64,000 bases of DNA from JAGXTF01 sp044224315 (GCA_044224315.1 JBGAKR010000007.1:1-64000); one strand, 5' to 3'. Shown: positions 43,527-52,813, counted from the stretch's first letter. The notes: generated by a model not told the origin, from the letters alone. Program-made: numbers and translations.

Positions 43527-44582
43527 ATGAAACGTGAAACATTTTTAATCCTAGTTGTGTTTTTGGTACTCATATCCGGACTTTCATCTTTTCAAAAAAC
43601 CAAGGATGAGATTAAATTCAGGTTGGATTCATTATTGAGTCCAAGACTGAATATGTCTTTTAACGGATGTGTGATTATAGCAAAAAACGATTCGATTCTT
43701 TATCAGAATACAATAGGATTTAAAAGCCCTAACTCGGTCAAAAATATTTCGATACATGATCAGTTTGTGATTGGCTCTGTGAGTAAACAATTCACCGCAG
43801 TGTTGGTATTGCGCGAAATGGATGCCGGAAGATTGTATTTGGACACACCCATTTCCAGATATCTAAAGGGGCTAAAACAGTCTTGGGCCGATTCGGTTAC
43901 TGTTAGACATTTGCTTTGTCATACGCACGGAATCCGCAGTATGAATGAAGCGCTTGCTTTTATTCCGGGATCTAAATTCGAATATAATTATGCCAATCTG
44001 GGTTATCATTTACTCAGTGAAATTGTTTCGAAAACATCAGGAAAACCATTTGAAAAAATGTGTATGAATCTTTTTAAACTTTGTGGCATGCATCATTCAT
44101 TTCATCCCAAAATAAAAAAATATCGCAATTTATTAGGGGGATTTACGACCGATGAGACTGGGATTTTAAAGTTTGATAGCAATAGTTTTCAGAACGATCC
44201 GGCTGCCGGTGGATTGATATCTACCGCAACGGATTTACTAAAATGGAATTTATTTTTACATAATAATAAACTGCTTTCGGCAAAAGCTTACCAATGGATG
44301 TGTACTCCCCAATCCAATGCAGTGCGACAACATACGGTCTTTGGATTAACGTTTTATGGCTTAGGACCTTCTTTAACAGGAGAGGGGTTGGCTTTCAGAA
44401 TCGGACAAACAGGTTTTGCTCCCGGATTTCTAAGCATGAATTTTTACTACCCCGAAAAAAAATTGAGTGTAATTATGCTGGATAACTTCAATTTTCACAA
44501 TGATGATTTTAAAATTAAATTCTCCTATCACGCTTCAGTCATACAATGGGTAGAAAAGTGCATTTTGGTTAAAAATGAGTAA
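43527..44582 (+). CDS. Serine hydrolase of the class C beta-lactamase fold
   Basis: A 351-aa exported or membrane-anchored enzyme with an N-terminal hydrophobic stretch (FLILVVFLVLISGLSSF). The catalytic motifs are SxxK in VIGSVSKQFTAVLVLREMDA (Ser near 85) and YxN in EYNYANLGYHLLSEIV (Tyr near 151). HTHGIRSMNEAL and the GGLISTATDLLKWNLFL region are also typical. The third motif (H/K-T/S-G) appears as RIGQTGFAPGF. Related proteins are D-aminopeptidases, esterases or penicillin-binding proteins; beta-lactam hydrolysis is not implied. Confidence 0.86.
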   Translation: MKRETFLILVVFLVLISGLSSFQKTKDEIKFRLDSLLSPRLNMSFNGCVIIAKNDSILYQNTIGFKSPNSVKNISIHDQFVIGSVSKQFTAVLVLREMDAGRLYLDTPISRYLKGLKQSWADSVTVRHLLCHTHGIRSMNEALAFIPGSKFEYNYANLGYHLLSEIVSKTSGKPFEKMCMNLFKLCGMHHSFHPKIKKYRNLLGGFTTDETGILKFDSNSFQNDPAAGGLISTATDLLKWNLFLHNNKLLSAKAYQWMCTPQSNAVRQHTVFGLTFYGLGPSLTGEGLAFRIGQTGFAPGFLSMNFYYPEKKLSVIMLDNFNFHNDDFKIKFSYHASVIQWVEKCILVKNE

Positions 44583-44609
44583 ATTGCAAGTGTAAATAGC
44601 ATTAAAGAA

Positions 44610-44984
44610 ATGAAAAAGGTTATTGTTCCAATCCTTCTCACAACCCTTTTGGTGAGCATTTCCGAGTTTGTAAGGAATCAGTTTCTGCTGCAGGAAAACT
44701 GGACTAAACATTATGCCGATATGGGTCAATCCTTTCCGGCAGAACCGCTGAATGGTGCAGTTTGGGGGATTTGGTCCCTGGTTTTTGCTTTGGTGATTTT
44801 TGTGATATCTAAAAAATATACATTACTGCAAACATTTATCCTAAGCTGGGTAATTGGTTTTGTAATGATGTGGCTGGTTATTGGCAATCTGGGTGTATTG
44901 CCTTATAGCATTTTACCCATAGCTATTCCATTAAGTTTACTCGAAGCTGGTTTGGCTGCATGGATCTGCAAGAAGTTTGGCTGA
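44610..44984 (+). CDS. Four-helix membrane protein, unknown
   Basis: A 124-aa protein with four hydrophobic helices (VIVPILLTTLLVSISEF, GIWSLVFALVIFVI, TFILSWVIGFVMMWLVI, YSILPIAIPLSLLEAGLAAW) and a polar loop after the first (LLQENWTKHYADMGQSFPA). No recognisable function. It is separated by 27 bp from the serine hydrolase and probably shares its transcript. Confidence 0.68.
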   Translation: MKKVIVPILLTTLLVSISEFVRNQFLLQENWTKHYADMGQSFPAEPLNGAVWGIWSLVFALVIFVISKKYTLLQTFILSWVIGFVMMWLVIGNLGVLPYSILPIAIPLSLLEAGLAAWICKKFG

Positions 44985-45053
44985 GATACACATTGTTATG
45001 CTTCAAATTGACCTTTAACAAAAAAGTATAATCTTTGTATAAATGTATACACT

Positions 45054-45524
45054 ATGTCGGTAACAATTGTAAATACAGACCTTCCGGATGTAGCCCAACT
45101 TGAATATTTGTTTGCAGTTTGGAACAGAGAATACCCCGTTAAATTAACCTATAAATCGATGTCTGAGTTGATGGCGTATTTGAATCCGCTTACCAATCCA
45201 ATGCATTATTTTGCCATACAAAACGGGGAGTACATTGGCTGGGCATTTAGTTTTTCCCGCGATTTAAAAACCAATTTTGCCATTATAGTAGATTCGGCAC
45301 ACCAGAATTCTAAAGTTGGGACGCAGTTATTAAACCGATTGAAAAGTGAACATTCCATGCTTTACGGTTGGGTAATTGACCATAACCACGACAAGAAAAT
45401 GGATGGAGAAAGTTATCGTTCGCCCATGGCATTTTATTTGAAAAACGGATTTACCATTCTACCCGAAAACAGATTGGAAACACCTGCAATTTCTGCAGTT
45501 CAAATTCAATGGACGCAGAGCTGA
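45054..45524 (+). CDS. GNAT-like acetyltransferase
   Basis: A 156-aa protein of GNAT type. The acetyl-CoA region reads FAIIVDSAHQNSKVGTQLLN (near residues 78-97), and motif B is SPMAFYLKNGFTILPENRL. The N-terminal helix follows the usual order. Substrate unknown. The next gene begins one base after its stop, so it is probably transcribed with the Crp-type regulator. Confidence 0.75.
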   Translation: MSVTIVNTDLPDVAQLEYLFAVWNREYPVKLTYKSMSELMAYLNPLTNPMHYFAIQNGEYIGWAFSFSRDLKTNFAIIVDSAHQNSKVGTQLLNRLKSEHSMLYGWVIDHNHDKKMDGESYRSPMAFYLKNGFTILPENRLETPAISAVQIQWTQS

Positions 45525-45525
45525 T

Positions 45526-46089
45526 ATGAATTTAGAGTTTCTCAATCAAATTCATCCCCTGTCAGATCAGGATCTAAATTTATTGCACTCCAAACTTCAA
45601 CCCAAAACATATGGCAAGGGAGAGTATGTAATACAAGCCGGCGAAATACAGCGCAATTTGTTTTTTGTACAAACCGGACTCCAGATGGCGTATTTAGAAA
45701 CCCCAAAGAAATTACACATTCTGGCGTTCACCTATGCGCCAGGCGTTCTGGCAGTTCCCGATTCCTTTGCTCTGCAAATTCCCTCACATTATGCGGTTCG
45801 GGCACTTGAGGATTCTGAATTGTGGCGAATTTCATTTCAGGATTTGCAAATTTGTTTTGATCAATCGCAGTCAATTGAACGGCTATTCAGGAAATTAACG
45901 GAAATTATACTGGCAGGTTTGATAGATCGATTTTCCGAATGGCAGGCTTTTACAATTGAAGAAAGGTTCAGGCTTTTTTGCGCCAGAAGTGCCCATTTGC
46001 TAAACAGGGTGCCCCATAAGTACCTGGCGTCGTATCTGGATATTGATGCTACAAATTTTAGTAAATTATACAATAGCATTAAAATATAA
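45526..46089 (+). CDS. Crp/Fnr-family transcription regulator
   Basis: A 187-aa protein with a cyclic-nucleotide-binding-like beta-roll (residues 15-120; YGKGEYVIQAGEIQRNLFFV) and a C-terminal part with a helix-turn-helix remnant (VPHKYLASYLDIDATNFSKL). The cAMP-contact Arg-Ser-Ala motif of CRP is not apparent, so the ligand is uncertain. The C-terminal helix-turn-helix is short compared with CRP. A class III adenylate cyclase gene lies about 1 kb downstream on the other strand. Confidence 0.82.
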   Translation: MNLEFLNQIHPLSDQDLNLLHSKLQPKTYGKGEYVIQAGEIQRNLFFVQTGLQMAYLETPKKLHILAFTYAPGVLAVPDSFALQIPSHYAVRALEDSELWRISFQDLQICFDQSQSIERLFRKLTEIILAGLIDRFSEWQAFTIEERFRLFCARSAHLLNRVPHKYLASYLDIDATNFSKLYNSIKI

Positions 46090-46144
46090 ACTTGGTATAA
46101 ACCAATTTTTATCTAGCAACCTAAACTTTGTTTTGCCAACCAAT

Positions 46145-47005
46145 ATGGAATACAAGTGGCTTGATAAAGCAGAGTACCCTTTTCAAAATCTATTTACCGA
46201 AATTAATGGTCATACCATACATTACATCGATGAAGGCAAGGGTGAAAACCTTCTGTTTGTGCATGGTACACCCTCCTGGAGTTTTGATTTCAGAAATGTA
46301 ATAAAAAATCTTTCCCCTAATCACCGCTGTGTGGCATTCGACCACCTTGGATTTGGGCTTTCCGATAAACCTGCCAGCGTTGAGTATAGTATACACTTGC
46401 ATTGCCGCAATTTGGAAGCATTTGTTGAAAAACTTGAACTGGATAATCTGATTCTGGTTCTTCATGATTTTGGTGGTCCTTTAGGCTTCCATTTTGCCCA
46501 AAAATACCCCCATAAAGTGAAGGGTATAATAGTATTAAATTCGTGGATGTGGAGCAGCGAGAATGATCCGGTATACAGGCGATTGAAAGGGATCTTGAAA
46601 AGTCCCCTGATGCCGGTTTTGTATAAATATTTCAATTTTTCGGCCAGATATTTGATGCCAAAATCATTTGGAGAAGTTAAATTATCCGGAAGAATCTTAA
46701 AGCAGTATATAAAACCATTTCCCACAGTAAAAAGTCGCTTGGGGGCTTTAGGTTTTGCGTATTCGCTGCTAAATGATCAACCTTGGTTTGAAACTTTATG
46801 GGAGGGTAAAAACCGGATTTCTGAAAAGCCGATTTTGCTTATTTGGGGCCTGCGCGATTCGTATTTGAATGAAAATTATTTAACTAAATTTAAACAAGGT
46901 TTTCCAAGAGCCAGGGTAATAACTATTTCCGATGCAGGTCATTTTCCACAGGAAGAAAATCCGGAAATAGTTTCAAATGCAATACTCGACTTTGTTAAAT
47001 ATTAA
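46145..47005 (+). CDS. Alpha/beta hydrolase, haloalkane dehalogenase-like
   Basis: A 286-aa protein from ATG 46145; the longer frame overlaps the regulator and adds no homology. The oxyanion region is LFVHGTPSWSFDFRNVI, the nucleophile Asp lies in LILVLHDFGGPLGFHFAQ (near 108), the acid in LIWGLRDSYLNENY and the His in ISDAGHFPQEENPEIV. The Asp nucleophile and the overall pattern fit haloalkane dehalogenases. The Trp that normally follows the nucleophile and binds halide is Phe here, so dehalogenase activity is doubtful; epoxide hydrolase or another activity is possible. Confidence 0.85.
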   Translation: MEYKWLDKAEYPFQNLFTEINGHTIHYIDEGKGENLLFVHGTPSWSFDFRNVIKNLSPNHRCVAFDHLGFGLSDKPASVEYSIHLHCRNLEAFVEKLELDNLILVLHDFGGPLGFHFAQKYPHKVKGIIVLNSWMWSSENDPVYRRLKGILKSPLMPVLYKYFNFSARYLMPKSFGEVKLSGRILKQYIKPFPTVKSRLGALGFAYSLLNDQPWFETLWEGKNRISEKPILLIWGLRDSYLNENYLTKFKQGFPRARVITISDAGHFPQEENPEIVSNAILDFVKY

Positions 47006-47017
47006 ACAGGTAATTAA

Positions 47018-49120
47018 TTATTTTTCTGTATTTACAAAATACATTTCCATGGCCCCTTTATTTTTAGCTTCTACCAGTCCGCGGGATTCGCAGTCAAATG
47101 CATTTTTCACCAATTCATAGGTAGCGGTTGAGATGTTTATTTTGCCAGGTACACCGCTTTGTTCCATGCGGGCAGCAGTATTGACTGTATCGCCCCAAAT
47201 ATCATAGGCGAATTTTTTTGTACCCACTATACCCGCAACCAAAGATCCACTGTGAATGCCAAACCGCAAATCAAAGTAGGGACGGTTCTGGGCCATTCTT
47301 TCCGCTTTGTATTCTTGCATGAATGCCCTGATTTTTAAAGCAGCCTGTACCATTTTAATTGCGTGTTTTTCGTCGGCAACAGGCAGGCCTGATACTGCCA
47401 GATATGCATCTCCTATGGTTTTGATTTTTTCAATTCCGAATTCGGTAACGATGGCATCAAAACCTTTGAAACAATGGTCAATTTCTGCTACCAATTGTTG
47501 CGGTGTCATGTTTTCACTCAATTTGGTAAAGTTTACAAAATCGGTAAATAACACACTCACATTTTCATACAGCCTGGCTTCAGAATGGCCCTTATTCTTC
47601 AGCTCTTCGGCAATTTCTTCTGGTAAAATATTAAGCAATAAATTATCCGATTTTTGCTTCTCAACACCAAGCGCTGTGTGCTGTTTCTCTATTTCTTCTT
47701 TTTGTTTTACTACTTCTGCGGTGCGCAGGGTTACCTCTTTTTCCAAAGCCTCCTTTTGTCCTTCCAGAATTAATTTTTTCTCCTGTTCCTGGGAAATGGT
47801 AATGGCAGAGAGACGCTGAACTTCTACCAATTGGTTTTTTAGATTGCGGTTGATATTGTTAAAATCCCAGGCAAGATAAACCGACATGGATAAAGGGATA
47901 CTTATTATTGCCAGAGCTGCAAAGAATAATATTATCTGACCAGAAACAGTGCTGTCGCTTAAATCAAAATTATTTCCCGAAAAAAGTGCTCCTAGAAATA
48001 TTACAATGATGAATCCACAAGTAAATAGTATTCCCGATCCGATTATTCTGGCACCTTTATGCTTTTTAATAAGGGCATAAATTACCATTACAGTAGATTC
48101 AATAATTACCACAGCAGCCAGAATAAGCAAAGTAACTGCCACCAGATTGGAGCCTGCAATCCGCAGAATCATAGTGGATGCAGCCAGTAAAACTACCATC
48201 CATTTGCGGTATTTATTTTGTACCGGAAATAGCTCATGAATAAATCGGCTCAAGCTTAAAAACATTACAGATAAGGCTATAGGCATAGCATATTTGGCAT
48301 ATACAATCAGGCTAACCGAATTGGCCAGATTGGTTAAATAACCCAGAAAAAATGCAGATGCAAAGGCCAGAGAAAATCCACTATACCATATATGGGCATA
48401 CTCTTTTCGATTGAATAAATAAATAAAAAAATGCAGTAATCCCAATGCCAGAAAAAGACCGGTAAGTGCAATGAAAATAAAAGTAAGCGCCTGATAATGA
48501 ACCCGGTGAGCTTCGATCATGCCTTTGGTTGGGCCGGTAATAAATGTGAATCCTGCATTATAGTACCCAAAGCGTTTTACATTGTAAACGGCATTTGGAT
48601 TTACATATTTAATTGCAAATACATGTTCGCCTGTGTCTTGCAGAATGAAAACGACTGGTTCGTTTTGAGGATTGTAACATTTTACATCTTTACCCGGGTT
48701 AATTTGTCCGTACTTTTGAATCAGTTTTCCATCCAGATAAATTTCAGAAACGCCTGTTTGTTCCAATGTAAATGATAAAGGGATATGCAGAACATCTCCT
48801 CCGCATCGAAAATGAAAACGATACCAGGCGGGTTTTTCAAACCGGGCATAGCTTTCAAAATCATGACTCAATGCACTGTCCCAATGGCTGTCATCCAATT
48901 TTGGATTGGCTCCGGAATTGTCCGTAATCTTTGCGTTATACCGCCAATATTGAACTTCAAACCGATCGCTGAAAATGGCCGAATCAAATCGTTTAATTTC
49001 TTCTCCACGCAGATTTCCAGGCAATAAAATCAAAAGGTAAAAAAACAGAAATATTGCATGAAACAGTGGTTTCAATCTGAAGATTTTTCCTTTAAGTATG
49101 GGTGATCCGGGCAAATTCAC
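47018..49120 (-). CDS. Class III adenylate cyclase with 7TMR-DISM-type membrane region
   Basis: A 700-aa protein starting at GTG 49120. A signal/anchor helix (20-37) leads to a beta-sandwich extracellular domain (about 60-195; WYRFHFRCGGDVLHIPL), then seven helices (about 205-425), a coiled coil (440-495) and a class III cyclase domain (505-695). Metal-binding Asp is in VSVLFTDFVNFTKL. The purine-specifying residues are Lys in IEKIKTIGDAYLAVSG and Asp in YDIWGDTVNTAARM, which indicate ATP rather than GTP. It would make cAMP at the inner membrane in response to an external ligand. Confidence 0.9.
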   Translation of the reverse strand: MNLPGSPILKGKIFRLKPLFHAIFLFFYLLILLPGNLRGEEIKRFDSAIFSDRFEVQYWRYNAKITDNSGANPKLDDSHWDSALSHDFESYARFEKPAWYRFHFRCGGDVLHIPLSFTLEQTGVSEIYLDGKLIQKYGQINPGKDVKCYNPQNEPVVFILQDTGEHVFAIKYVNPNAVYNVKRFGYYNAGFTFITGPTKGMIEAHRVHYQALTFIFIALTGLFLALGLLHFFIYLFNRKEYAHIWYSGFSLAFASAFFLGYLTNLANSVSLIVYAKYAMPIALSVMFLSLSRFIHELFPVQNKYRKWMVVLLAASTMILRIAGSNLVAVTLLILAAVVIIESTVMVIYALIKKHKGARIIGSGILFTCGFIIVIFLGALFSGNNFDLSDSTVSGQIILFFAALAIISIPLSMSVYLAWDFNNINRNLKNQLVEVQRLSAITISQEQEKKLILEGQKEALEKEVTLRTAEVVKQKEEIEKQHTALGVEKQKSDNLLLNILPEEIAEELKNKGHSEARLYENVSVLFTDFVNFTKLSENMTPQQLVAEIDHCFKGFDAIVTEFGIEKIKTIGDAYLAVSGLPVADEKHAIKMVQAALKIRAFMQEYKAERMAQNRPYFDLRFGIHSGSLVAGIVGTKKFAYDIWGDTVNTAARMEQSGVPGKINISTATYELVKNAFDCESRGLVEAKNKGAMEMYFVNTEK

Positions 49121-49165
49121 CCTCCAAAAATAGGGTTTTGAACCTAACAGAAAATAACCTGAGAT

Positions 49166-49891
49166 CTATTTCCCCCCATTTTGTTTTAGGTCGGCAAGGC
49201 AGGCATCGTCCAATGCAGGTACCCCGCCCATAATATTGGCAATAATATCAGAGGTTTCAGCATTGTAATACATTAAACATTTATTGTTGTTGCAATGGCT
49301 TCCATGGCCTATGTCCTGATGGTCGGCAGCCATTTTACTGCCATTGTTTACCAAACCTAAAATATGCCCGATTTCGTGCAGACTTACTGTTGTTTCAAGT
49401 GCCGAACGGCTGGGTTGGCCCAATCCTCCTGAAAAATTGCGAACGGTATTTTCAAAAATAACCATCGACGAACCTTCATAGGCTACTCCCAAAATGCTCG
49501 CCGAACCGCTACTTTCGTTGTATTGTCCGTCAATGAACAGGATGTAAGCCGTGAGTTCGCTTCCACTGGTGTTGACGTTGCGGTGGGCTTTTTCAATTTT
49601 TTTTATATCCTCAATGGTAAATTTATCTTGCTTGGGTGATGCTATGCTGCTGGATGTAATATTAATCCCTCCTGGCTTATTGAGTCGGGCTTCAAGAAAG
49701 GCTTTAATGGCAGAAACGGTAGCTGCATCGGGTTCCATTCCACTTACACTTTGAATTTCGATTTTTAGTTTCTCGTATTTCGATGAAGATAAAAAATCTT
49801 TGGGTTCAACCCGATTATTGCGGGCGGTTTTTCGGCAAGACAGCGCTGCAGTCAGGGAGAAAGCCAGGGACAAGAGAAGAAAATTTTTCAT
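49166..49891 (-). CDS. Exported zinc metalloprotease lipoprotein (matrixin-like)
   Basis: A 241-aa protein from ATG 49891, the usual start of the signal peptide (NFLLLSLAFSLTAALSC, lipobox ALSC). The zinc site is LHEIGHILGLVNNGSKMA (HExxHxxGxxN), the extended metzincin motif with Asn instead of the third His, and a YYNAETSD segment near the Met-turn position (KCLMYYNAE). The three remaining Cys (HCNNNKC, DDAC) may pair. Substrate unknown; exported proteases of this size occur throughout Bacteroidota. Confidence 0.82.
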   Translation of the reverse strand: MKNFLLLSLAFSLTAALSCRKTARNNRVEPKDFLSSSKYEKLKIEIQSVSGMEPDAATVSAIKAFLEARLNKPGGINITSSSIASPKQDKFTIEDIKKIEKAHRNVNTSGSELTAYILFIDGQYNESSGSASILGVAYEGSSMVIFENTVRNFSGGLGQPSRSALETTVSLHEIGHILGLVNNGSKMAADHQDIGHGSHCNNNKCLMYYNAETSDIIANIMGGVPALDDACLADLKQNGGK

Positions 49892-49973
49892 GAGAAGTGT
49901 ATCTACGAATATAGTTAAATTATGCCGAATGGGCTGCATACTTAAAAATCACACCGAATTGACTATATACCCA

Positions 49974-50005
49974 TTGTTTCAAAGCCTTTACTGCCGTATT
50001 TTTGC
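49974..50005 (+). promoter_or_regulatory. Bacteroidota-type promoter for thrS
   Basis: TTG at 49974-49976 and TATTTTTGC at 49997-50005, a full match to TAnnTTTGC, are separated by 20 bp. Predicted transcription starts only a few bases before the ATG at 50015, so the mRNA leader would be almost absent. Confidence 0.6.
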
Positions 50006-50014
50006 AGCCCTAAA

Positions 50015-51943
50015 ATGAATATTTCCATTAGTTTTCCAGATGGTGCCAAACGTGAATATCCGCAAGGTATTTCGGCACTCGAAATTGCAAAAAGTATCAG
50101 CGAAGGGCTGGCCAGAAACGTATTATCTGCCAAGGTAAATGGCACGGTAGTAGATGCCACACGCCCTATCACCACCGATGCCGATTTGCAATTGCTCACC
50201 TGGAAAGACGAAGAAGGAAAGAAAACTTTCTGGCATAGCAGCGCGCACTTACTTGCCGAAGCTTTGGAAGCATTGTATCCCGGAATTAAACTCGGTATCG
50301 GCCCCCCAATCGAAAATGGTTTTTATTACGATATCGATTTCGGTGACCGAACTTTTTCGTCTGAAGACTTTACCAAAGTGGAACAAAAAATGGTGGAACT
50401 CTCTAAACAGGAGAACACATTTGTGCGCACCGAGGTATCAAAGGCCGATGCAATTAAATATTTCACTGAAAAAGAGGATCCCTATAAATTAGAACTTATC
50501 CAGGATTTGGCGGATGGGGAAATTACCTTTTACCAACAAGGCAATTTTACAGACTTGTGCCGCGGACCGCATATTCCCAATACTGGTTTTATTAAATCCA
50601 TCAAGTTGCTCAATACCGCCGGTGCTTACTGGAGGGGAAATGAAAAAAATAAGCAACTCACCCGTGTATATGCCATCACATTCCCCAAAAAATCAGAACT
50701 GGATGAGTACCTGCACATGCTGGAGGAAGCCAAAAAACGCGATCACCGCAAATTGGGTAAGGAGTTTGAACTATTTACATTCTCCGATAAAGTAGGCATG
50801 GGGCTTCCACTTTGGTTGCCAAAAGGTACCCGTCTGCGTGAAAGTCTTACTCAGTTTTTGCAAAAAGCCCAGGTAGCAGCAGGTTATCAGCCAGTAATTA
50901 CCCCTCATATCGGCCATAAAAACCTGTACATTACCTCTGGCCACTACGAAAAATATGGTGCCGATTCTTTCCAGCCTATTTCAACTCCAAGGGAAGGAGA
51001 GGAGTTCTTTTTGAAACCCATGAACTGTCCGCACCACTGCGAAATTTATAAAGCTACCCCCAAGTCGTACAAAGATTTGCCGGTTCGCTTGGCGGAGTTT
51101 GGAACGGTATATCGTTACGAACAAGCCGGTGAATTGCATGGTTTAACAAGGGTACGTGGTTTTACACAGGATGATGCGCACCTTTTTTGCCGACCCGATC
51201 AGGTAAAAGAAGAGTTTTGCAAAGTGATAGATCTGGTGCAATATGTTTTCAATGCCCTGGATTTTAAAGACTATACCGCACAGATTTCACTTCGTGACCC
51301 TGAAAATAAAGCCAAATATATTGGCAGTGATGAAAACTGGGCATTAGCCGAAGCCGCGATTATTGAATCTGCCGCTGAAAAGGGCCTAACCACTGTAACT
51401 GAATTGGGAGAGGCCGCATTTTACGGCCCCAAACTGGATTTTATGGTTAAGGATGCCATCGGGCGAAAATGGCAGTTGGGAACCATCCAGGTGGATTACA
51501 ACCTGCCCGAACGTTTTGAACTCGAATATACCGGCAGCGATAACCAGAAACACCGCCCTGTGATGATCCACCGGGCACCCTTTGGTTCGCTTGAAAGGTT
51601 TGTGGCTGTGTTGATTGAGCACTGCGCCGGAAATTTCCCGCTATGGCTCACCCCCGATCAGGTTATCATCCTGCCAATCAGCGATAAGTACTCAGAATAT
51701 GCAAATGAAGTTTGTAATTTCCTTAAAAAGTACGATATTCGCGCCTTCGTTGACGAAAGGGCTGAAAAAACGGGTAAAAAAATCCGTGATGCCGAAATCG
51801 CCAAAATACCGTACATGCTCATTGTAGGCGAGAAAGAAGCCGAAAGTGGGGAAGTGTCGGTAAGGAGGCATGGAGGTGAAGACCTTGGGTCGATGAAACG
51901 TGAAGCATTTGCCGAACAGATAAAACAAGAAACCGCAATTTAA
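50015..51943 (+). CDS. thrS: Threonyl-tRNA synthetase
   Basis: A 642-aa class II synthetase of full length. Order: TGS domain (1-62), editing/SAD domain with HSSAHLLAEAL near 73 and CRGPHIPNTG near 182, catalytic core with the zinc Cys in MNCPHHCEIY, motif 2 TVYRYEQAGELHGLTRVRGF and motif 3 MIHRAPFGSLERF, and an anticodon-binding domain (VIILPISDKYSEYA onward). It charges tRNA-Thr. It heads the thrS-infC-rpmI-rplT order conserved in many bacteria. Confidence 0.98.
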   Translation: MNISISFPDGAKREYPQGISALEIAKSISEGLARNVLSAKVNGTVVDATRPITTDADLQLLTWKDEEGKKTFWHSSAHLLAEALEALYPGIKLGIGPPIENGFYYDIDFGDRTFSSEDFTKVEQKMVELSKQENTFVRTEVSKADAIKYFTEKEDPYKLELIQDLADGEITFYQQGNFTDLCRGPHIPNTGFIKSIKLLNTAGAYWRGNEKNKQLTRVYAITFPKKSELDEYLHMLEEAKKRDHRKLGKEFELFTFSDKVGMGLPLWLPKGTRLRESLTQFLQKAQVAAGYQPVITPHIGHKNLYITSGHYEKYGADSFQPISTPREGEEFFLKPMNCPHHCEIYKATPKSYKDLPVRLAEFGTVYRYEQAGELHGLTRVRGFTQDDAHLFCRPDQVKEEFCKVIDLVQYVFNALDFKDYTAQISLRDPENKAKYIGSDENWALAEAAIIESAAEKGLTTVTELGEAAFYGPKLDFMVKDAIGRKWQLGTIQVDYNLPERFELEYTGSDNQKHRPVMIHRAPFGSLERFVAVLIEHCAGNFPLWLTPDQVIILPISDKYSEYANEVCNFLKKYDIRAFVDERAEKTGKKIRDAEIAKIPYMLIVGEKEAESGEVSVRRHGGEDLGSMKREAFAEQIKQETAI

Positions 51944-51953
51944 CCGATATAAC

Positions 51954-52520
51954 TTGAGTACGAACAAACCGGGAACCAACAGATTTAGCAGAAAGCCAAA
52001 GGAGGCGCTGCACAAGATTAATGAGCTGGTAACAGCTGCGGAGGTTCGTGTGGTAGGAGAAAATGTGGAACAGGGTATTTATCCAACAGCAAAAGCTTTG
52101 GAAATGGCCTACGAATTGGGTGTAGACCTGGTGGAAATTTCTCCGCTGGCAGTACCCCCGGTTTGTAAACTGGTTGACTATAAGAAGTTTCTTTACGAGC
52201 AGAAGAAAAAGCAAAAGGAGATTAAAGCCAACACCGTAAAGCAACAGATTAAGGAGATTCGTTTCGGCCCAAATACCAGCGAGCATGACATTGATTTCAA
52301 AACCAAACATGCGCGTGAGTTTTTGCAGGAAGGAAACAAAGTAAGGGCTTTCGTGTTTTTCCGTGGACGTACCATTATGTACAAAGACCGCGGAATGGAC
52401 CTGCTGATGGCTTTTGCCAATACCCTGATAGAAGAGGGAGTGGCTAAGCTGGAGCAAGAGCCCAAAATGGAAGGTAAAAAAATGGCGATCATGTTAGCGC
52501 CAAAAGGAAAAAACGGATAA
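51954..52520 (+). CDS. infC: Translation initiation factor IF-3
   Basis: A 188-aa factor that keeps ribosomal subunits apart and proofreads start codons. N-terminal domain: INELVTAAEVRVVGENVEQG and GVDLVEISPLAVPPVCKLVD, then the lysine-rich linker (YEQKKKQKEIK) and the C-terminal domain with KTKHAREFLQEGNKVRAFVF and FRGRTIMYKDRGMDLL. The start is TTG 51954; no ATG precedes it in frame. Non-canonical infC starts are known in other bacteria, where they let IF-3 repress its own translation. The TTG stands 10 bp past the thrS stop. Confidence 0.96.
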   Translation: MSTNKPGTNRFSRKPKEALHKINELVTAAEVRVVGENVEQGIYPTAKALEMAYELGVDLVEISPLAVPPVCKLVDYKKFLYEQKKKQKEIKANTVKQQIKEIRFGPNTSEHDIDFKTKHAREFLQEGNKVRAFVFFRGRTIMYKDRGMDLLMAFANTLIEEGVAKLEQEPKMEGKKMAIMLAPKGKNG

Positions 52521-52537
52521 TAATAAAGAACAAGTAT

Positions 52538-52738
52538 ATGCCAAAAATGAAGACCAATTCCAGTGCTAAAAAACGGTTTAAAATCACCGGCACCGGAAAA
52601 GTGAAACGCGCCAAGGCTTTTAAGAATCATATTCTTACCAAGAAAAGCACCAAAAGAAAACGCGCCCTGGGAAATGATGCCATTGTTGATGAAACCAACA
52701 TGAGCAATGTGAAATTCATGCTCCGTATCGGAAAATAA
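52538..52738 (+). CDS. rpmI: Ribosomal protein bL35
   Basis: A 66-aa basic protein of the large subunit: PKMKTNSSAKKRFKITGTGK, then KAFKNHILTKKSTKRKRALG. Length and the PKMKT start match bL35. It lies between infC and rplT. Confidence 0.97.
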   Translation: MPKMKTNSSAKKRFKITGTGKVKRAKAFKNHILTKKSTKRKRALGNDAIVDETNMSNVKFMLRIGK

Positions 52739-52813
52739 AAAATAAAAACTGGCCGTAGCTCCCCAAAGATCAGCCAATAAGGGCTGGCGCTAATGCCAAT
52801 AAACTAACAAACT

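Noticed and set aside
43527..44582. Beta-lactam resistance gene
   Set aside because: The SxxK/YxN fold is shared by many esterases and peptidases; nothing indicates beta-lactam hydrolysis.
51819..52457. 212-codon minus-strand frame opposite thrS/infC
   Set aside because: Entirely antisense to conserved genes; no homology.
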